Below are positions 28,276 through 36,585 of a DNA stretch of 64,000 bases, in pieces. A model generated the notes under the pieces. It was not told the origin of the DNA. It searched no databases and worked only from the letters and a program-made list of their open reading frames with translations. The position numbers and the translations under genes were made by a program. Source of the DNA: UBA2287 sp964479665 (GTDB taxonomy: Bacteria > Bacteroidota > Bacteroidia > Bacteroidales > Tenuifilaceae); contig CAYZNN010000017.1 in the NCBI GenBank assembly GCA_964479665.1, positions 11,434 through 75,433 of the forward strand, written 5' to 3'. Position 1 is the stretch's first letter. Each line of letters starts with the position of its first letter.

Positions 28276-29052
28276 GTGCAACTCTTCGATACTCATTCGC
28301 ACCTCTACTTACCCGACTTCGATTCCGACAGATCCGATGTAATACTGCGTGCTCGTTCAGCAGGGATAGCAAAAATTGTTTTACCTGCCATCGACAGTAC
28401 CTCGCATGGTAAAGTTGTTTCGGTTGCACAGCAAGCCCCCGACCTGTTTCTTCCACTCATGGGGCTTCATCCCACATCGGTGAAAAACAGCTGGGAAAGT
28501 GAGCTGAAACAAGTTGAAACGTATTTAAAAAACCATAGGTTTTATGGTATAGGCGAGGTGGGCATCGATTTATACTGGGATAGCACCTTTATTGAGCAGC
28601 AAGAATTGGTTTTCCGTAGGCAGGTGCAACTGGCCAAACAACTCAACCTGCCTGTAATTATTCACACTAGAGAGGCATTCACAGAGGTATTAAATATTAT
28701 CGACTCGGAAAATAATGCCAACCTTAGAGGCGTTTTTCACAGTTTTTCGGGCACTATCGACCATTACAAGCACATTGCCAGCTATGGTGGGTTTTTGGTT
28801 GGTATTGGTGGGGTTGTTACCTATAAAAATAGTAGCCTTGCTGAGCTAGTAAAAGCAATGGATTTAAAACATATTGTTCTCGAAACCGACTCTCCCTACT
28901 TAACGCCAGTACCCCATAGGGGGAAGCGTAACGAAAGTTCATTTTTACCTTTTGTAGCTTCAAAAATAGCCCAAATTCATGGGCATACAGTTCAGGAAAT
29001 TGCACGAATTACCACGCAGAATGCTGCCCAATTGTACAATGTAAGTATTTAA
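28276..29052 (+). CDS. TatD family metal-dependent hydrolase
   Basis: A 258-residue TIM-barrel nuclease-type hydrolase. Metal ligands are visible as DTHSHLYLPDF at the start, the GEVGID glutamate near 92, the IHTREA histidine near 131, FHSFSG near 156 and the terminal ETDSPYL aspartate near 205. TatD proteins act as 3'-5' exonucleases or D-aminoacyl-tRNA deacylase relatives. The start is GTG at 28276; there is no suitable ATG. It is followed after three bases by ansA, indicating co-transcription. Confidence 0.94.
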   Translation: MQLFDTHSHLYLPDFDSDRSDVILRARSAGIAKIVLPAIDSTSHGKVVSVAQQAPDLFLPLMGLHPTSVKNSWESELKQVETYLKNHRFYGIGEVGIDLYWDSTFIEQQELVFRRQVQLAKQLNLPVIIHTREAFTEVLNIIDSENNANLRGVFHSFSGTIDHYKHIASYGGFLVGIGGVVTYKNSSLAELVKAMDLKHIVLETDSPYLTPVPHRGKRNESSFLPFVASKIAQIHGHTVQEIARITTQNAAQLYNVSI

Positions 29053-29055
29053 CGT

Positions 29056-30102
29056 ATGCAAACACATTCAACCTCCATACTTATAATTTACACAGGCGGA
29101 ACCATAGGTATGAAGCAGAATCCAGAAACGGGTGCGCTGGCCCCATTCAATTTCGATCAAATATTGACCGAGGTGCCCGAGCTACGTAAATTTGGGTTTA
29201 ATCTCCATACGCATTCTTTCAATCCTCCAATCGATTCATCCGATAACAATCCCGGATTCTGGGTTGAACTTGCCACAATTATTGAGTCGAACTATAACCT
29301 GTATAATGGTTTTGTAATCCTGCATGGAACCGATACCATGTCGTTTACCGCATCGGCGCTCAGTTTTATGCTCGAAAATCTCGAAAAGCCCGTAGTTATT
29401 ACAGGTTCTCAACTACCTATAGGTATGCTTAGAACCGATGGAAAGGAGAACCTTATAAGTGCAATTGAAATTGCTGCTGCACAAAGCAATAGTCAGCCCA
29501 TGGTGCCCGAAGTTACCATTTTCTTCGAAAACCGGCTTTTCAGGGGTAACCGAACCACTAAGCATAATGCCGAGCATTTTAACGCTTTCCGGTCCGACAA
29601 CTATCCGCCCCTTGCCGAAGCAGGCATTTCAATAAAATATAATTATGCATTCATTCATTATAGCACATCAAAACGCGAATTCAAAGTTCATAAGCAACTC
29701 GACACTAATGTTGCGGTTCTGAAACTTTTTCCCGGCATCTCGGCCAGTATGGTCGATTCTATAATAAGCACCCCAAATCTTAAAGCACTAATAGTTGAAA
29801 CCTACGGTTCGGGCAATGCACCCAAACAAAATTGGTTTTTAAAAAGGGTGAAACAGGCGGTTGAAAATGGTATTCTGGTTTACAATGTAACCCAGTGCCA
29901 TGCCGGTAGCGTAGATATGGACAAGTACGACAACGGGTTGCAGCTAAAAAAGGCAGGTGTTATTGGCGGAAACGATATTACCTTTGAAGCAGCCGTTGCG
30001 AAGCTCATGTTTCTATTAGGTAAAAATTTATCTTTTGAGCAGTTAAAAGAAGAAGTAAAAAAATCGATTAGTGGAGAAATTACAACACAAATTAGCTATT
30101 AG
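29056..30102 (+). CDS. ansA: Type I (cytoplasmic) L-asparaginase
   Basis: Hydrolyses asparagine to aspartate and ammonia. The 348-residue product has both active-site threonine motifs, TGGTIGM near residue 15 and HGTDTMSFTASAL near 94, and the ITGSQLPIG block. Absence of a signal peptide and the overall pattern fit the cytoplasmic type I enzyme rather than the periplasmic type II. It starts three bases after tatD and is followed by a tRNA gene. Confidence 0.95.
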   Translation: MQTHSTSILIIYTGGTIGMKQNPETGALAPFNFDQILTEVPELRKFGFNLHTHSFNPPIDSSDNNPGFWVELATIIESNYNLYNGFVILHGTDTMSFTASALSFMLENLEKPVVITGSQLPIGMLRTDGKENLISAIEIAAAQSNSQPMVPEVTIFFENRLFRGNRTTKHNAEHFNAFRSDNYPPLAEAGISIKYNYAFIHYSTSKREFKVHKQLDTNVAVLKLFPGISASMVDSIISTPNLKALIVETYGSGNAPKQNWFLKRVKQAVENGILVYNVTQCHAGSVDMDKYDNGLQLKKAGVIGGNDITFEAAVAKLMFLLGKNLSFEQLKEEVKKSISGEITTQISY

Positions 30103-30149
30103 TAAAGATTTTTTTGTATTTTTCGCCCCTGAATTTCGGGTGCGAAATT

Positions 30150-30237
30150 GGAGAGATGGCCGAGTGGTCGAAGGCGCACGCCTGGAAAGTGTGTAAGCTC
30201 CAAAAGGGCTTCATGGGTTCGAATCCCATTCTCTCCG
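30150..30237 (+). tRNA. tRNA-Ser (anticodon GGA)
   Basis: An 88-base class II tRNA. The acceptor stem GGAGAGA pairs with TCTCTCC, the D arm contains AGTGGTCGAAG, the anticodon stem is CACGC / GTGTG around loop CTGGAAA with anticodon GGA at 30184-30186, a long variable arm follows as expected for serine tRNAs, and the T arm is ATGGG-TTCGAAT-CCCAT. The CCA end is not encoded. It decodes UCC and UCU codons. Confidence 0.97.
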
Positions 30238-30261
30238 CGATTTTTGAAATCATTAATTTGC

Positions 30262-30269
30262 TATTTTTG
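30262..30269 (+). promoter_or_regulatory. Putative promoter -7 element of the ExbB operon (TATTTTTG)
   Basis: TATTTTTG matches TAnnTTTG 42 bases before the exbB ATG. A TTTG at 30243-30246 lies about 15 bases upstream, somewhat closer than the usual -33 spacing. Confidence 0.45.
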
Positions 30270-30311
30270 TTGAACTAAAAACCAATAGTAATAATTAAAC
30301 GTAATCACACA

Positions 30312-31100
30312 ATGAGAAAACTACTAACTTTTTTTGCGGTTGCCGGTATGCTTGTACTTAGTACAACTACCTACGTTAATGCTCAGGACGCAGCAGTTAC
30401 TGAGGCCGACACCGTTGTTACTGAAGCTCCCGTTGCCGAAGTTCCAGTTAAACAGGCCGAAGAAGTTTCGATGCACAAGCAAATTAAAACCAAATTTATT
30501 GAGGGTGGTCCCGAATTCATGGGTATCGTTCTTTTGGCCCTTATTCTTGGTTTGGCCTTGGCAATTGAAAGAATTATTTATTTGAACCTTGCCACAACCA
30601 ACACCGAAAAACTTCTGAAAAAAATTGAGGCTGCTTTGGAACAAGGTGGCATTGAGGCTGCAAAAGAGGTTTGCCGCAACACACGTGGACCTGTTGCCAG
30701 CATTTTCTACCAAGGTCTCGATCGCACTAACGAGGGTATCGATGTGGTTGAAAAATCGGTAGTTACCTACGGTTCGGTTCAAATGGGCCAACTCGAGAGC
30801 GGTCTTACCTGGATTGCACTGTTCATTGCCTTGGCTCCTATGCTTGGGTTCATGGGTACTGTAATCGGTATGATCGATGCATTTGACGCAATTCAAGCGG
30901 CTGGCGATATATCTCCATCACTTGTTGCCGGTGGTATTAAAGTTGCGCTTATTACTACCGTATTCGGTCTTATTGTTGCTATTATTCTCCAAATCTTCTA
31001 TAACTATTTGGTTTCTAAGATCGACAAGCTGGTTAATAACATGGAGGATGCTTCCATCTCGCTTATCGATATCCTAATGAAATATAACCTTAAAAAGTAA
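30312..31100 (+). CDS. MotA/TolQ/ExbB proton channel family protein
   Basis: Inner-membrane proton-channel subunit that couples proton flow to TonB- or TolA-like work at the outer membrane. The 262-residue product has an N-terminal signal-like segment and acidic Ala/Val/Glu linker, a membrane segment near 75-95 (FMGIVLLALILGLALAIE), and the family core with LGFMGTVIGMIDAF near 180 and the last segment near 220. First gene of a four-gene operon with a small membrane protein and two ExbD proteins. The signal-like N-terminus is common in Bacteroidota ExbB proteins. Confidence 0.93.
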   Translation: MRKLLTFFAVAGMLVLSTTTYVNAQDAAVTEADTVVTEAPVAEVPVKQAEEVSMHKQIKTKFIEGGPEFMGIVLLALILGLALAIERIIYLNLATTNTEKLLKKIEAALEQGGIEAAKEVCRNTRGPVASIFYQGLDRTNEGIDVVEKSVVTYGSVQMGQLESGLTWIALFIALAPMLGFMGTVIGMIDAFDAIQAAGDISPSLVAGGIKVALITTVFGLIVAIILQIFYNYLVSKIDKLVNNMEDASISLIDILMKYNLKK

Positions 31101-31106
31101 TACGCC

Positions 31107-31541
31107 ATGTCCGAAAACATTGTGAAAATATTGGTTAAGGTATTCACATGGAGTATTATGATTGTTTCGGTTGCATTGGCCGTGCTGTTCTTCTTAGGTT
31201 ACATTAACGAGGCTCCATTCATTGTTTGGGCTTACCTCTTAACCCTGGTTGCAGCATTCTTGGCGGTGCTATTTCCCATAATCTTCATGTTTTTATATCC
31301 TAAGAAGGTTCTGAAGGCCTTAGGTGGAATTGCTATTATTGGTTTGATATTCCTTATAGGTTACGTGCTTGCCGATGCTACCCCTATTAAGGATATTAGC
31401 AGCGCAAACCCAAACCCCAATTTTGCAAATATTGGTGTTTTGGTGTATTCCGATATGGGACTTATTGCTAGTTACATGCTAGCTGGTGTTGCTGTATTAC
31501 TGTTGCTCTTTACAGGAGTTAGAAGTATTTTCTCACGTTAA
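31107..31541 (+). CDS. Four-helix membrane protein of the ExbB/ExbD operon
   Basis: A 144-residue protein with four hydrophobic segments (about 12-30, 40-65, 70-90 and 118-140) and few charged residues. It starts six bases after exbB. Proteins of this kind are regularly found between exbB and exbD in Bacteroidota, but their role is not known to me; a structural or accessory part of the channel is a reasonable inference from position only. Confidence 0.82.
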   Translation: MSENIVKILVKVFTWSIMIVSVALAVLFFLGYINEAPFIVWAYLLTLVAAFLAVLFPIIFMFLYPKKVLKALGGIAIIGLIFLIGYVLADATPIKDISSANPNPNFANIGVLVYSDMGLIASYMLAGVAVLLLLFTGVRSIFSR

Positions 31542-31549
31542 TATAACAC

Positions 31550-31572
31550 GAACTCCTGCCTGGCAGGAGTTC
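31550..31572 (+). other. Intercistronic 11-bp inverted repeat
   Basis: GAACTCCTGCC and GGCAGGAGTTC form a perfect stem with one unpaired base between them (so in practice a 3-5 base loop). No T-run follows, so it is not a standard terminator. It sits between the four-helix membrane protein gene and the first exbD gene and could act as an mRNA-processing or attenuation element that sets relative expression. Confidence 0.6.
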
Positions 31573-31590
31573 ATCTAATAACATTTCATC

Positions 31591-32166
31591 ATGGCTAGAC
31601 CACTTGGAGAAATAAATGCGAGTTCCATGGCCGATATAGCATTCTTGCTACTAATCTTCTTTCTGGTTACAACAACCATGAATGTCGATACCGGCTTGGC
31701 CAGGATGCTGCCACCCATGCCCGACCCGAATGTCATACAAGAACAAGTAGATATTAAACAGAGAAATATTTTCACTGTTCTTGTTAACAAGAGCGATAGG
31801 CTATTGGTCGAGGGCCAACCTATGGATATTTCTATGTTAAGGGAAAAAACTAAGGAATTTATTCTAAATTCTAATGACGATCCTAATTTGCCAGAAAGAA
31901 CTGAGGTGGTTGTTGACCTTTTTGGGACAGTATTGGTAAGTAAGGGTGTTATTTCGCTTCAGAACGACCGGAATACATCTTACAACATGTACATGAAGGT
32001 GCAGAACGAACTGGTAGCCGCTTATAACGACCTTCGCGAGGACCTTGCTCGTAATAAATTTGGCAAGACATTTAAGGATCTTACCGAGGAACAAAAGGAT
32101 GCAGTTCAGAAAGTATTTCCTCAGCGTATTTCTGAGGCCGAACCCAATGTAGGAGGGAAAAAGTAA
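31591..32166 (+). CDS. ExbD/TolR family protein 1
   Basis: A 191-residue bitopic inner-membrane protein. The ExbD signature is in the N-terminal membrane segment (SSMADIAFLLLIFFLVTTTM), where the aspartate D15 is the proton-path residue. The periplasmic part is longer than in E. coli ExbD and includes an insertion between residues 50 and 150. Its stop overlaps the next start by one base (TAATG), showing translational coupling with the second exbD. Confidence 0.92.
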   Translation: MARPLGEINASSMADIAFLLLIFFLVTTTMNVDTGLARMLPPMPDPNVIQEQVDIKQRNIFTVLVNKSDRLLVEGQPMDISMLREKTKEFILNSNDDPNLPERTEVVVDLFGTVLVSKGVISLQNDRNTSYNMYMKVQNELVAAYNDLREDLARNKFGKTFKDLTEEQKDAVQKVFPQRISEAEPNVGGKK

Positions 32167-32639
32167 TGGCAAAATTCGAACGTAAAGGGAAAAATAAGAT
32201 GCCGGCTATATCAACCGCATCGCTCCCCGATATTGTATTCATGCTGCTCTTCTTTTTTATGGTAAGCACCACGCTGCGTGAAACGGAACTGTTTGTAAAA
32301 AACAGGATTCCTTCAGCAACCGAGGTTGTTAAACTCGAAAAGAAATCGCTAGTATCGTACATATACATTGGACCTCCAACAACCAGTTACCAGAGGCTTT
32401 ATGGTACTGAACCCCGCATTCAACTGAACGATAGTTTTAAATCGCTCGATGCTATTCGCGATTTCATCTCATCCGAACGCGATGCGTTAGGTGAAAACGA
32501 TAGGCCCTTCTTAACCATTTCGCTTAAGGTAGATGAGGAAACCCGCATGGGCATTGTTACCGATGTGAAGCAGGAATTACGCAAGGCAAGCGCGCTTAAA
32601 ATTAACTACGCCGCTAAACGTACCGAAAAACTTGAGTAA
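32166..32639 (+). CDS. ExbD/TolR family protein 2
   Basis: A 157-residue second ExbD. After a basic N-terminus the membrane segment carries the conserved aspartate in SLPDIVFMLLFFFMVSTT, and the periplasmic domain ends in a GIVTDVKQELRKA helix typical of ExbD. It is coupled to the first exbD by a one-base overlap and followed by a terminator. Two unlike ExbD subunits suggest a hetero-oligomeric stator. Confidence 0.92.
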   Translation: MAKFERKGKNKMPAISTASLPDIVFMLLFFFMVSTTLRETELFVKNRIPSATEVVKLEKKSLVSYIYIGPPTTSYQRLYGTEPRIQLNDSFKSLDAIRDFISSERDALGENDRPFLTISLKVDEETRMGIVTDVKQELRKASALKINYAAKRTEKLE

Positions 32640-32660
32640 TGTTTTGATCCAAAATAATGA

Positions 32661-32686
32661 AAAAGGGGCACTTGCCCCTTTTTTTA
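32661..32686 (+). terminator. Terminator of the ExbB/ExbD operon
   Basis: AAAAGGGGCA / TGCCCCTTTT stem with a tight loop followed by a run of T residues, 22 bases after the last exbD stop codon. Confidence 0.85.
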
Positions 32687-32746
32687 CCTGCTAATTGCAA
32701 AACCTTATAATTACACTCTTGTTTCTTCTTTAAATAATTCATATAA

Positions 32747-34183
32747 ATGAAACAGTTAATTAAAACCCTTATTGTTGTTTTTTCTATTGCATTTGTTGGA
32801 TGCTCGTCGCAAGAAAAAAATACCGTTCCAGTTCCAAAGTACGTGTTCTTGTTTATTGGCGATGGCATGGGATTTCAACAGGTTAATGCTACGCAAGCCT
32901 ACTTGGCTGCTCTCGATTCAACTACAGGTAATACTCATTTGAGTTTTACTAGCTTTCCTGCAACTGGCTTTGTTACAACTTTTGCGGGAACAAGGTATAT
33001 AACCTGCTCTGCAGCAGCCGGAACGGCTATTGCTAGCGGTAAAAAAACATCCATTGGAACCATTGGGTTGAATGCTGACCACACCGATTCGCTATTCTCA
33101 ATCGCTCATCATGCCAATCGGGTCGGTTATAAGGTTGGGGTGGTAACCAGTGTAAGTATCGACCATGCCACACCTGCAGCATTCTATGCGCATCAACCCA
33201 ATCGCGATATGTACCATGAAATTGGTCACGATCTTATTAATTCAGGTTTTCGCTTTTTTGCTTCAGGGGGCTTTCGCGACCCAATGGGAAAAAAATCTGA
33301 AAACCCGCGAGGTAACTTTATAGAGATGGGCGCAAATAATGGCGTTTTGTTTACATCTTCCCTTAGCCTGAGTGAAGATGACCTTGCAAACCACCAAACT
33401 ATAGTTTATACAGCACCTAATGCAGCAGGTTCAAGTACATTGCAGTACAAGATCGATGCAAAACCATCCGAAGTTACATTAGCCCAATTAACCCAAATGG
33501 GAATAGATGTGGTTTTTAACCCTAAAGGATTTTTTATGATGGTTGAAGGTGGAAAAATCGATTGGGCCTGCCACGATAACGATGCAGCCACAGTTATTCA
33601 CGAAACCCTCGCTTTTTCCGATGCCATATCGGTGGCCTACGAATTTTACAAAAAGCATCCTACCGAAACATTGATTGTGGTTACTTCCGACCACGAAACG
33701 GGTGGCATGTCGTTAGGGGTAAGGGAACATGGTTACGAAAGTAATATTGCACTTTTGGCAAAGCAGAATGTTTCCAAGGAGAAATTCGATACTAAACTTA
33801 AGGAGCTTGCTAAGCAACACGGGGATAAACCCAAGTTTAAAGATGTTATGGAGTTGATCCAGCAGGGTTTTGGTCTAGGAGCTCCCGGACTCGACTTAAC
33901 CAAGCAGGAGGTTCAACTTTTGAAAAAGTCGTTCTATAATCAATTTTATGGCAATACGAAACCCAAAGCAATTAACGAAGATTACAACTCCGAACTTACA
34001 GTTACCATGCAGGCTATCGCTATTCTCAACAACAAGGCTGGCATAGGGTGGACTTCATACTCCCATACGGGCAGCCAGGTTCCCTTGTACGCAATAGGAG
34101 CCGGGCAGGAGCTTTTTGTTGGGCAGTTGGACAACACCCAACTGGCTCCTTTAATTGCCAAATTAATGGGATTTGCATTCTAA
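32747..34183 (+). CDS. Alkaline phosphatase lipoprotein
   Basis: A 478-residue phosphomonoesterase with a lipoprotein signal (FVGC, Cys19). Metal and nucleophile motifs of the alkaline phosphatase family are present: FIGDGMG with D39, TCSAAAGTA with the probable nucleophile Ser88 (the position before it is Cys where E. coli has Asp), SIDHATPAAF near 140, VEGGKIDWACHDND near 265 and TSDHETGG near 310. The C-terminal part has YSHTGSQVP with the last metal histidine. Single gene between two terminators; no Pho box was recognised. Confidence 0.93.
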   Translation: MKQLIKTLIVVFSIAFVGCSSQEKNTVPVPKYVFLFIGDGMGFQQVNATQAYLAALDSTTGNTHLSFTSFPATGFVTTFAGTRYITCSAAAGTAIASGKKTSIGTIGLNADHTDSLFSIAHHANRVGYKVGVVTSVSIDHATPAAFYAHQPNRDMYHEIGHDLINSGFRFFASGGFRDPMGKKSENPRGNFIEMGANNGVLFTSSLSLSEDDLANHQTIVYTAPNAAGSSTLQYKIDAKPSEVTLAQLTQMGIDVVFNPKGFFMMVEGGKIDWACHDNDAATVIHETLAFSDAISVAYEFYKKHPTETLIVVTSDHETGGMSLGVREHGYESNIALLAKQNVSKEKFDTKLKELAKQHGDKPKFKDVMELIQQGFGLGAPGLDLTKQEVQLLKKSFYNQFYGNTKPKAINEDYNSELTVTMQAIAILNNKAGIGWTSYSHTGSQVPLYAIGAGQELFVGQLDNTQLAPLIAKLMGFAF

Positions 34184-34205
34184 CAAACACCCGCAAAAAC
34201 TTCCG

Positions 34206-34235
34206 AAAAAGCGAACTCAATGTTCGCTTTTTTTT
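34206..34235 (+). terminator. Terminator of the alkaline phosphatase gene
   Basis: GCGAAC / GTTCGC stem extended by A-T pairs, loop TCAAT, followed by eight T residues. Confidence 0.85.
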
Positions 34236-34362
34236 CTTTTACCAAACATAAATACCCTTTCACAAAAAAAGTGAACTAGTACAAAATTTAAACTTTACGT
34301 TGACCCCTAGTTCAACAATTTTCATAAATTTACTTGTTCAACCTTTTAATTTTATTTAGCCT

Positions 34363-35988
34363 ATGAAACGATATGTTTTTCTTATTTGCCTTGTGTTTCT
34401 TTACTTTCAATCTTTTTCACAAGATGACTCAAAGATAAAGAAGGTTCCTACTACCTACGACAGAAGTTCTGTGAGTGTTTTTTTCTTTAAAAACGATGAT
34501 AATCGAAACTCCAGCAGATTTATTGAAAAAGTTGGTAGCATTACGTTTCCCGACAAGTATAATAACAATAATTTCCCTTCGGTTCTAATAAATCCAAACT
34601 TTTCTCGTTCGTCCGCAACGATTCCTAACGACATAAAAAAATTGTTAGAGGACCAAAAGGTAGGTCTTTTAACGCTCGCATTATGGTACAACCGCCAGCC
34701 CGACGGTACTATGAATATGGATGTTATTCACCAGCGCGGACGATTCTCAGCAACCGACGAAGATTTTCTTCGCGCCCAAACATCGAAACGGGGCAGCGCC
34801 GCCCTCGAAGACTATGGTAATCGCTTGGTGAATCTTAGTTACATTCTTGTAATAGACGTTAACGACATTAAAAGTGCCAAAGAATTGGCACTTGCAAAAA
34901 TGAGAGGTTGGCAAGCTAATGTAACTGGCTACTTGTATCGAATAAACTTTTCTGAAGATATTCAAAATGCCTTTTACGACACTTGGATCTATAGCGATGA
35001 TACTCCTAAAGTAAAAGAAGAGAAACGTAAACTCTTCGAGAAACTTACAGTGCCTCTCGAATTGGTTACTCAGCAAAGCGTTAGGGTAGCTGCTACACAA
35101 CCCGAAAGCACAACCGGATTAGGTCTTTTGGTTAAACCCAAGTCAGAGGATGAACTTATGCTCGAATTGGCCCAAAAATCCCTCGACGACTTAATTTACC
35201 AAATTGAAATGAAAGTTGAGGAATTTAAGGTTAAAACACCCATCCATCAAGTAAGACCCATACGATCGAAAATTGGCCTTAAAGAAGGATTAAAAACCGA
35301 TACCCGATTCTTTGTATACGAGTTCGTTTGGAATGAAAAGCTGAACCAAGCGGTTCCAAAGCGAAGGGGAGTCATTAGGGCTACTTCAAAAATTGTTGAT
35401 AACCGAAAAGAAGCAACAGGCGATACAGAAGTTTCTACATTTTACCAAGTAGCGGGCAGAAAGCTCGAACCGGGATATACCTTACAACAGCAGAACGACT
35501 TTGGAATCGAAATAACCCCCGGAGTTGAAGTAGGGGGCATTGGAGGCTTATACGCCCGTGCCGACTTACGTCTTGGTAGGATCATTGGCATGCGCGCTAC
35601 ATTTGTATACGTTGAGGGTGGGGCCGATGCTGGTGATTACTTAAACGAAGAGTTTGCATTCCTTAGATATGGGGGAGGATTAGCCAAGGGGCTCCAACTG
35701 ACTAGAAATGTCGAACTCCGACCCTATGCTGGTGCGGGCATCGAAAGGGCTACCGGCGAAACCCTTCCGGTAGCTAACGTTGATTACCTCGAGGTGCTTT
35801 ACTTGAAAGGTGGCGCAAATTTGGCATTGAATTTGACACACAACTTCCAACTTGTTGGTGGTGTTGGTTTTTATGCTTCCATAAGTAAAACAACCGATGC
35901 CGACAGTAACGAATATGAGGATTGGACCTACTATTTTGAAGGCAGAGAAGGACCCTCAACTTTTGTTGGGATTAAAATAATGTTTTAA
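34363..35988 (+). CDS. Exported protein with predicted C-terminal outer-membrane barrel
   Basis: A 541-residue protein with a cleavable signal peptide (FLICLVFLYFQSFSQ). Residues 20-360 form a soluble mixed domain with no family I recognise; from about 385 the sequence turns into alternating beta strands (GIGGLYARADLRLG, VELRPYAGAGIERA, LKGGANLALNL) and ends in phenylalanine (GIKIMF), as outer-membrane barrels do. It heads a run of six genes for exported proteins and would be the membrane anchor or pore of that group. Function unknown. Confidence 0.82.
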   Translation: MKRYVFLICLVFLYFQSFSQDDSKIKKVPTTYDRSSVSVFFFKNDDNRNSSRFIEKVGSITFPDKYNNNNFPSVLINPNFSRSSATIPNDIKKLLEDQKVGLLTLALWYNRQPDGTMNMDVIHQRGRFSATDEDFLRAQTSKRGSAALEDYGNRLVNLSYILVIDVNDIKSAKELALAKMRGWQANVTGYLYRINFSEDIQNAFYDTWIYSDDTPKVKEEKRKLFEKLTVPLELVTQQSVRVAATQPESTTGLGLLVKPKSEDELMLELAQKSLDDLIYQIEMKVEEFKVKTPIHQVRPIRSKIGLKEGLKTDTRFFVYEFVWNEKLNQAVPKRRGVIRATSKIVDNRKEATGDTEVSTFYQVAGRKLEPGYTLQQQNDFGIEITPGVEVGGIGGLYARADLRLGRIIGMRATFVYVEGGADAGDYLNEEFAFLRYGGGLAKGLQLTRNVELRPYAGAGIERATGETLPVANVDYLEVLYLKGGANLALNLTHNFQLVGGVGFYASISKTTDADSNEYEDWTYYFEGREGPSTFVGIKIMF

Positions 35989-36030
35989 CAAGTAAATTAA
36001 CCATAAGAGTTTAACCCAAAATCAATAACC

Positions 36031-36561
36031 ATGAATACAATGCGTAATATTCTTGTAGCATTAATTGCTGTGGTTGCACTCATGCCAACTGCTGATGCAC
36101 AGGCAAAGTACAAAAAGAAGGAGAGAAAAGCTCACTACAACAGCCAGTACAATTACGAGGTTGAAGTACAGGGCGTTGGCCAAGACGGAACCAAAGTTAT
36201 AAAAGTTTGGGGCTACGGAAAAAAGGTTGAGGATGCCATAATAGAGGCTAAAATGAATGCTGTGGCAGCAGCCATATTCAAGGGTATTCCAGGGGGTAAT
36301 GGTGCTGCTGCAACACCTGCAATACTATCCGACCCTAATGCCGATCAGAAGCATTCCGGCTACTTCGATAACTTTTTCTCCTCCGGTGGTAAGTACCTCC
36401 AATTCATAGCTCTAACAACCGATGGTTCACCAAGTGGGCAAGATAGGCTGAAAATAAAAAATGGATTTAAGGTTGCCATTTATGTGCAAATTATGTACGA
36501 TAATCTCCGGAAACAACTCGAGGTTGACGGAGTTGCCCGAAGACTCGACTCAGGCTTTTAA
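36031..36561 (+). CDS. Exported protein with LPP20/FlgT-like domain
   Basis: A 176-residue protein with signal peptide (ALIAVVALMPTADAQ). The mature part has a strand-helix pattern VIKVWGYGKKVEDAIIEAKMN followed by NAVAAAIFKG, the arrangement of LPP20/FlgT N-terminal type domains, in which a Gly-x-Gly strand end is followed by a long alanine-rich helix. A Gly/Asn/Ala-rich loop follows and a final strand pair (FKVAIYVQIMY). Second gene of the exported group, 42 bases after the first. Function unknown; the domain call is by pattern only. Confidence 0.72.
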   Translation: MNTMRNILVALIAVVALMPTADAQAKYKKKERKAHYNSQYNYEVEVQGVGQDGTKVIKVWGYGKKVEDAIIEAKMNAVAAAIFKGIPGGNGAAATPAILSDPNADQKHSGYFDNFFSSGGKYLQFIALTTDGSPSGQDRLKIKNGFKVAIYVQIMYDNLRKQLEVDGVARRLDSGF

Positions 36562-36585
36562 TTCAAAATCAATTTTTCTCATATT

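Noticed and set aside
30324..30896. 190-residue antisense open frame over the exbB gene
   Set aside because: Complement of a conserved ExbB sequence; Cys/Asn-rich composition is typical of a shadow frame.
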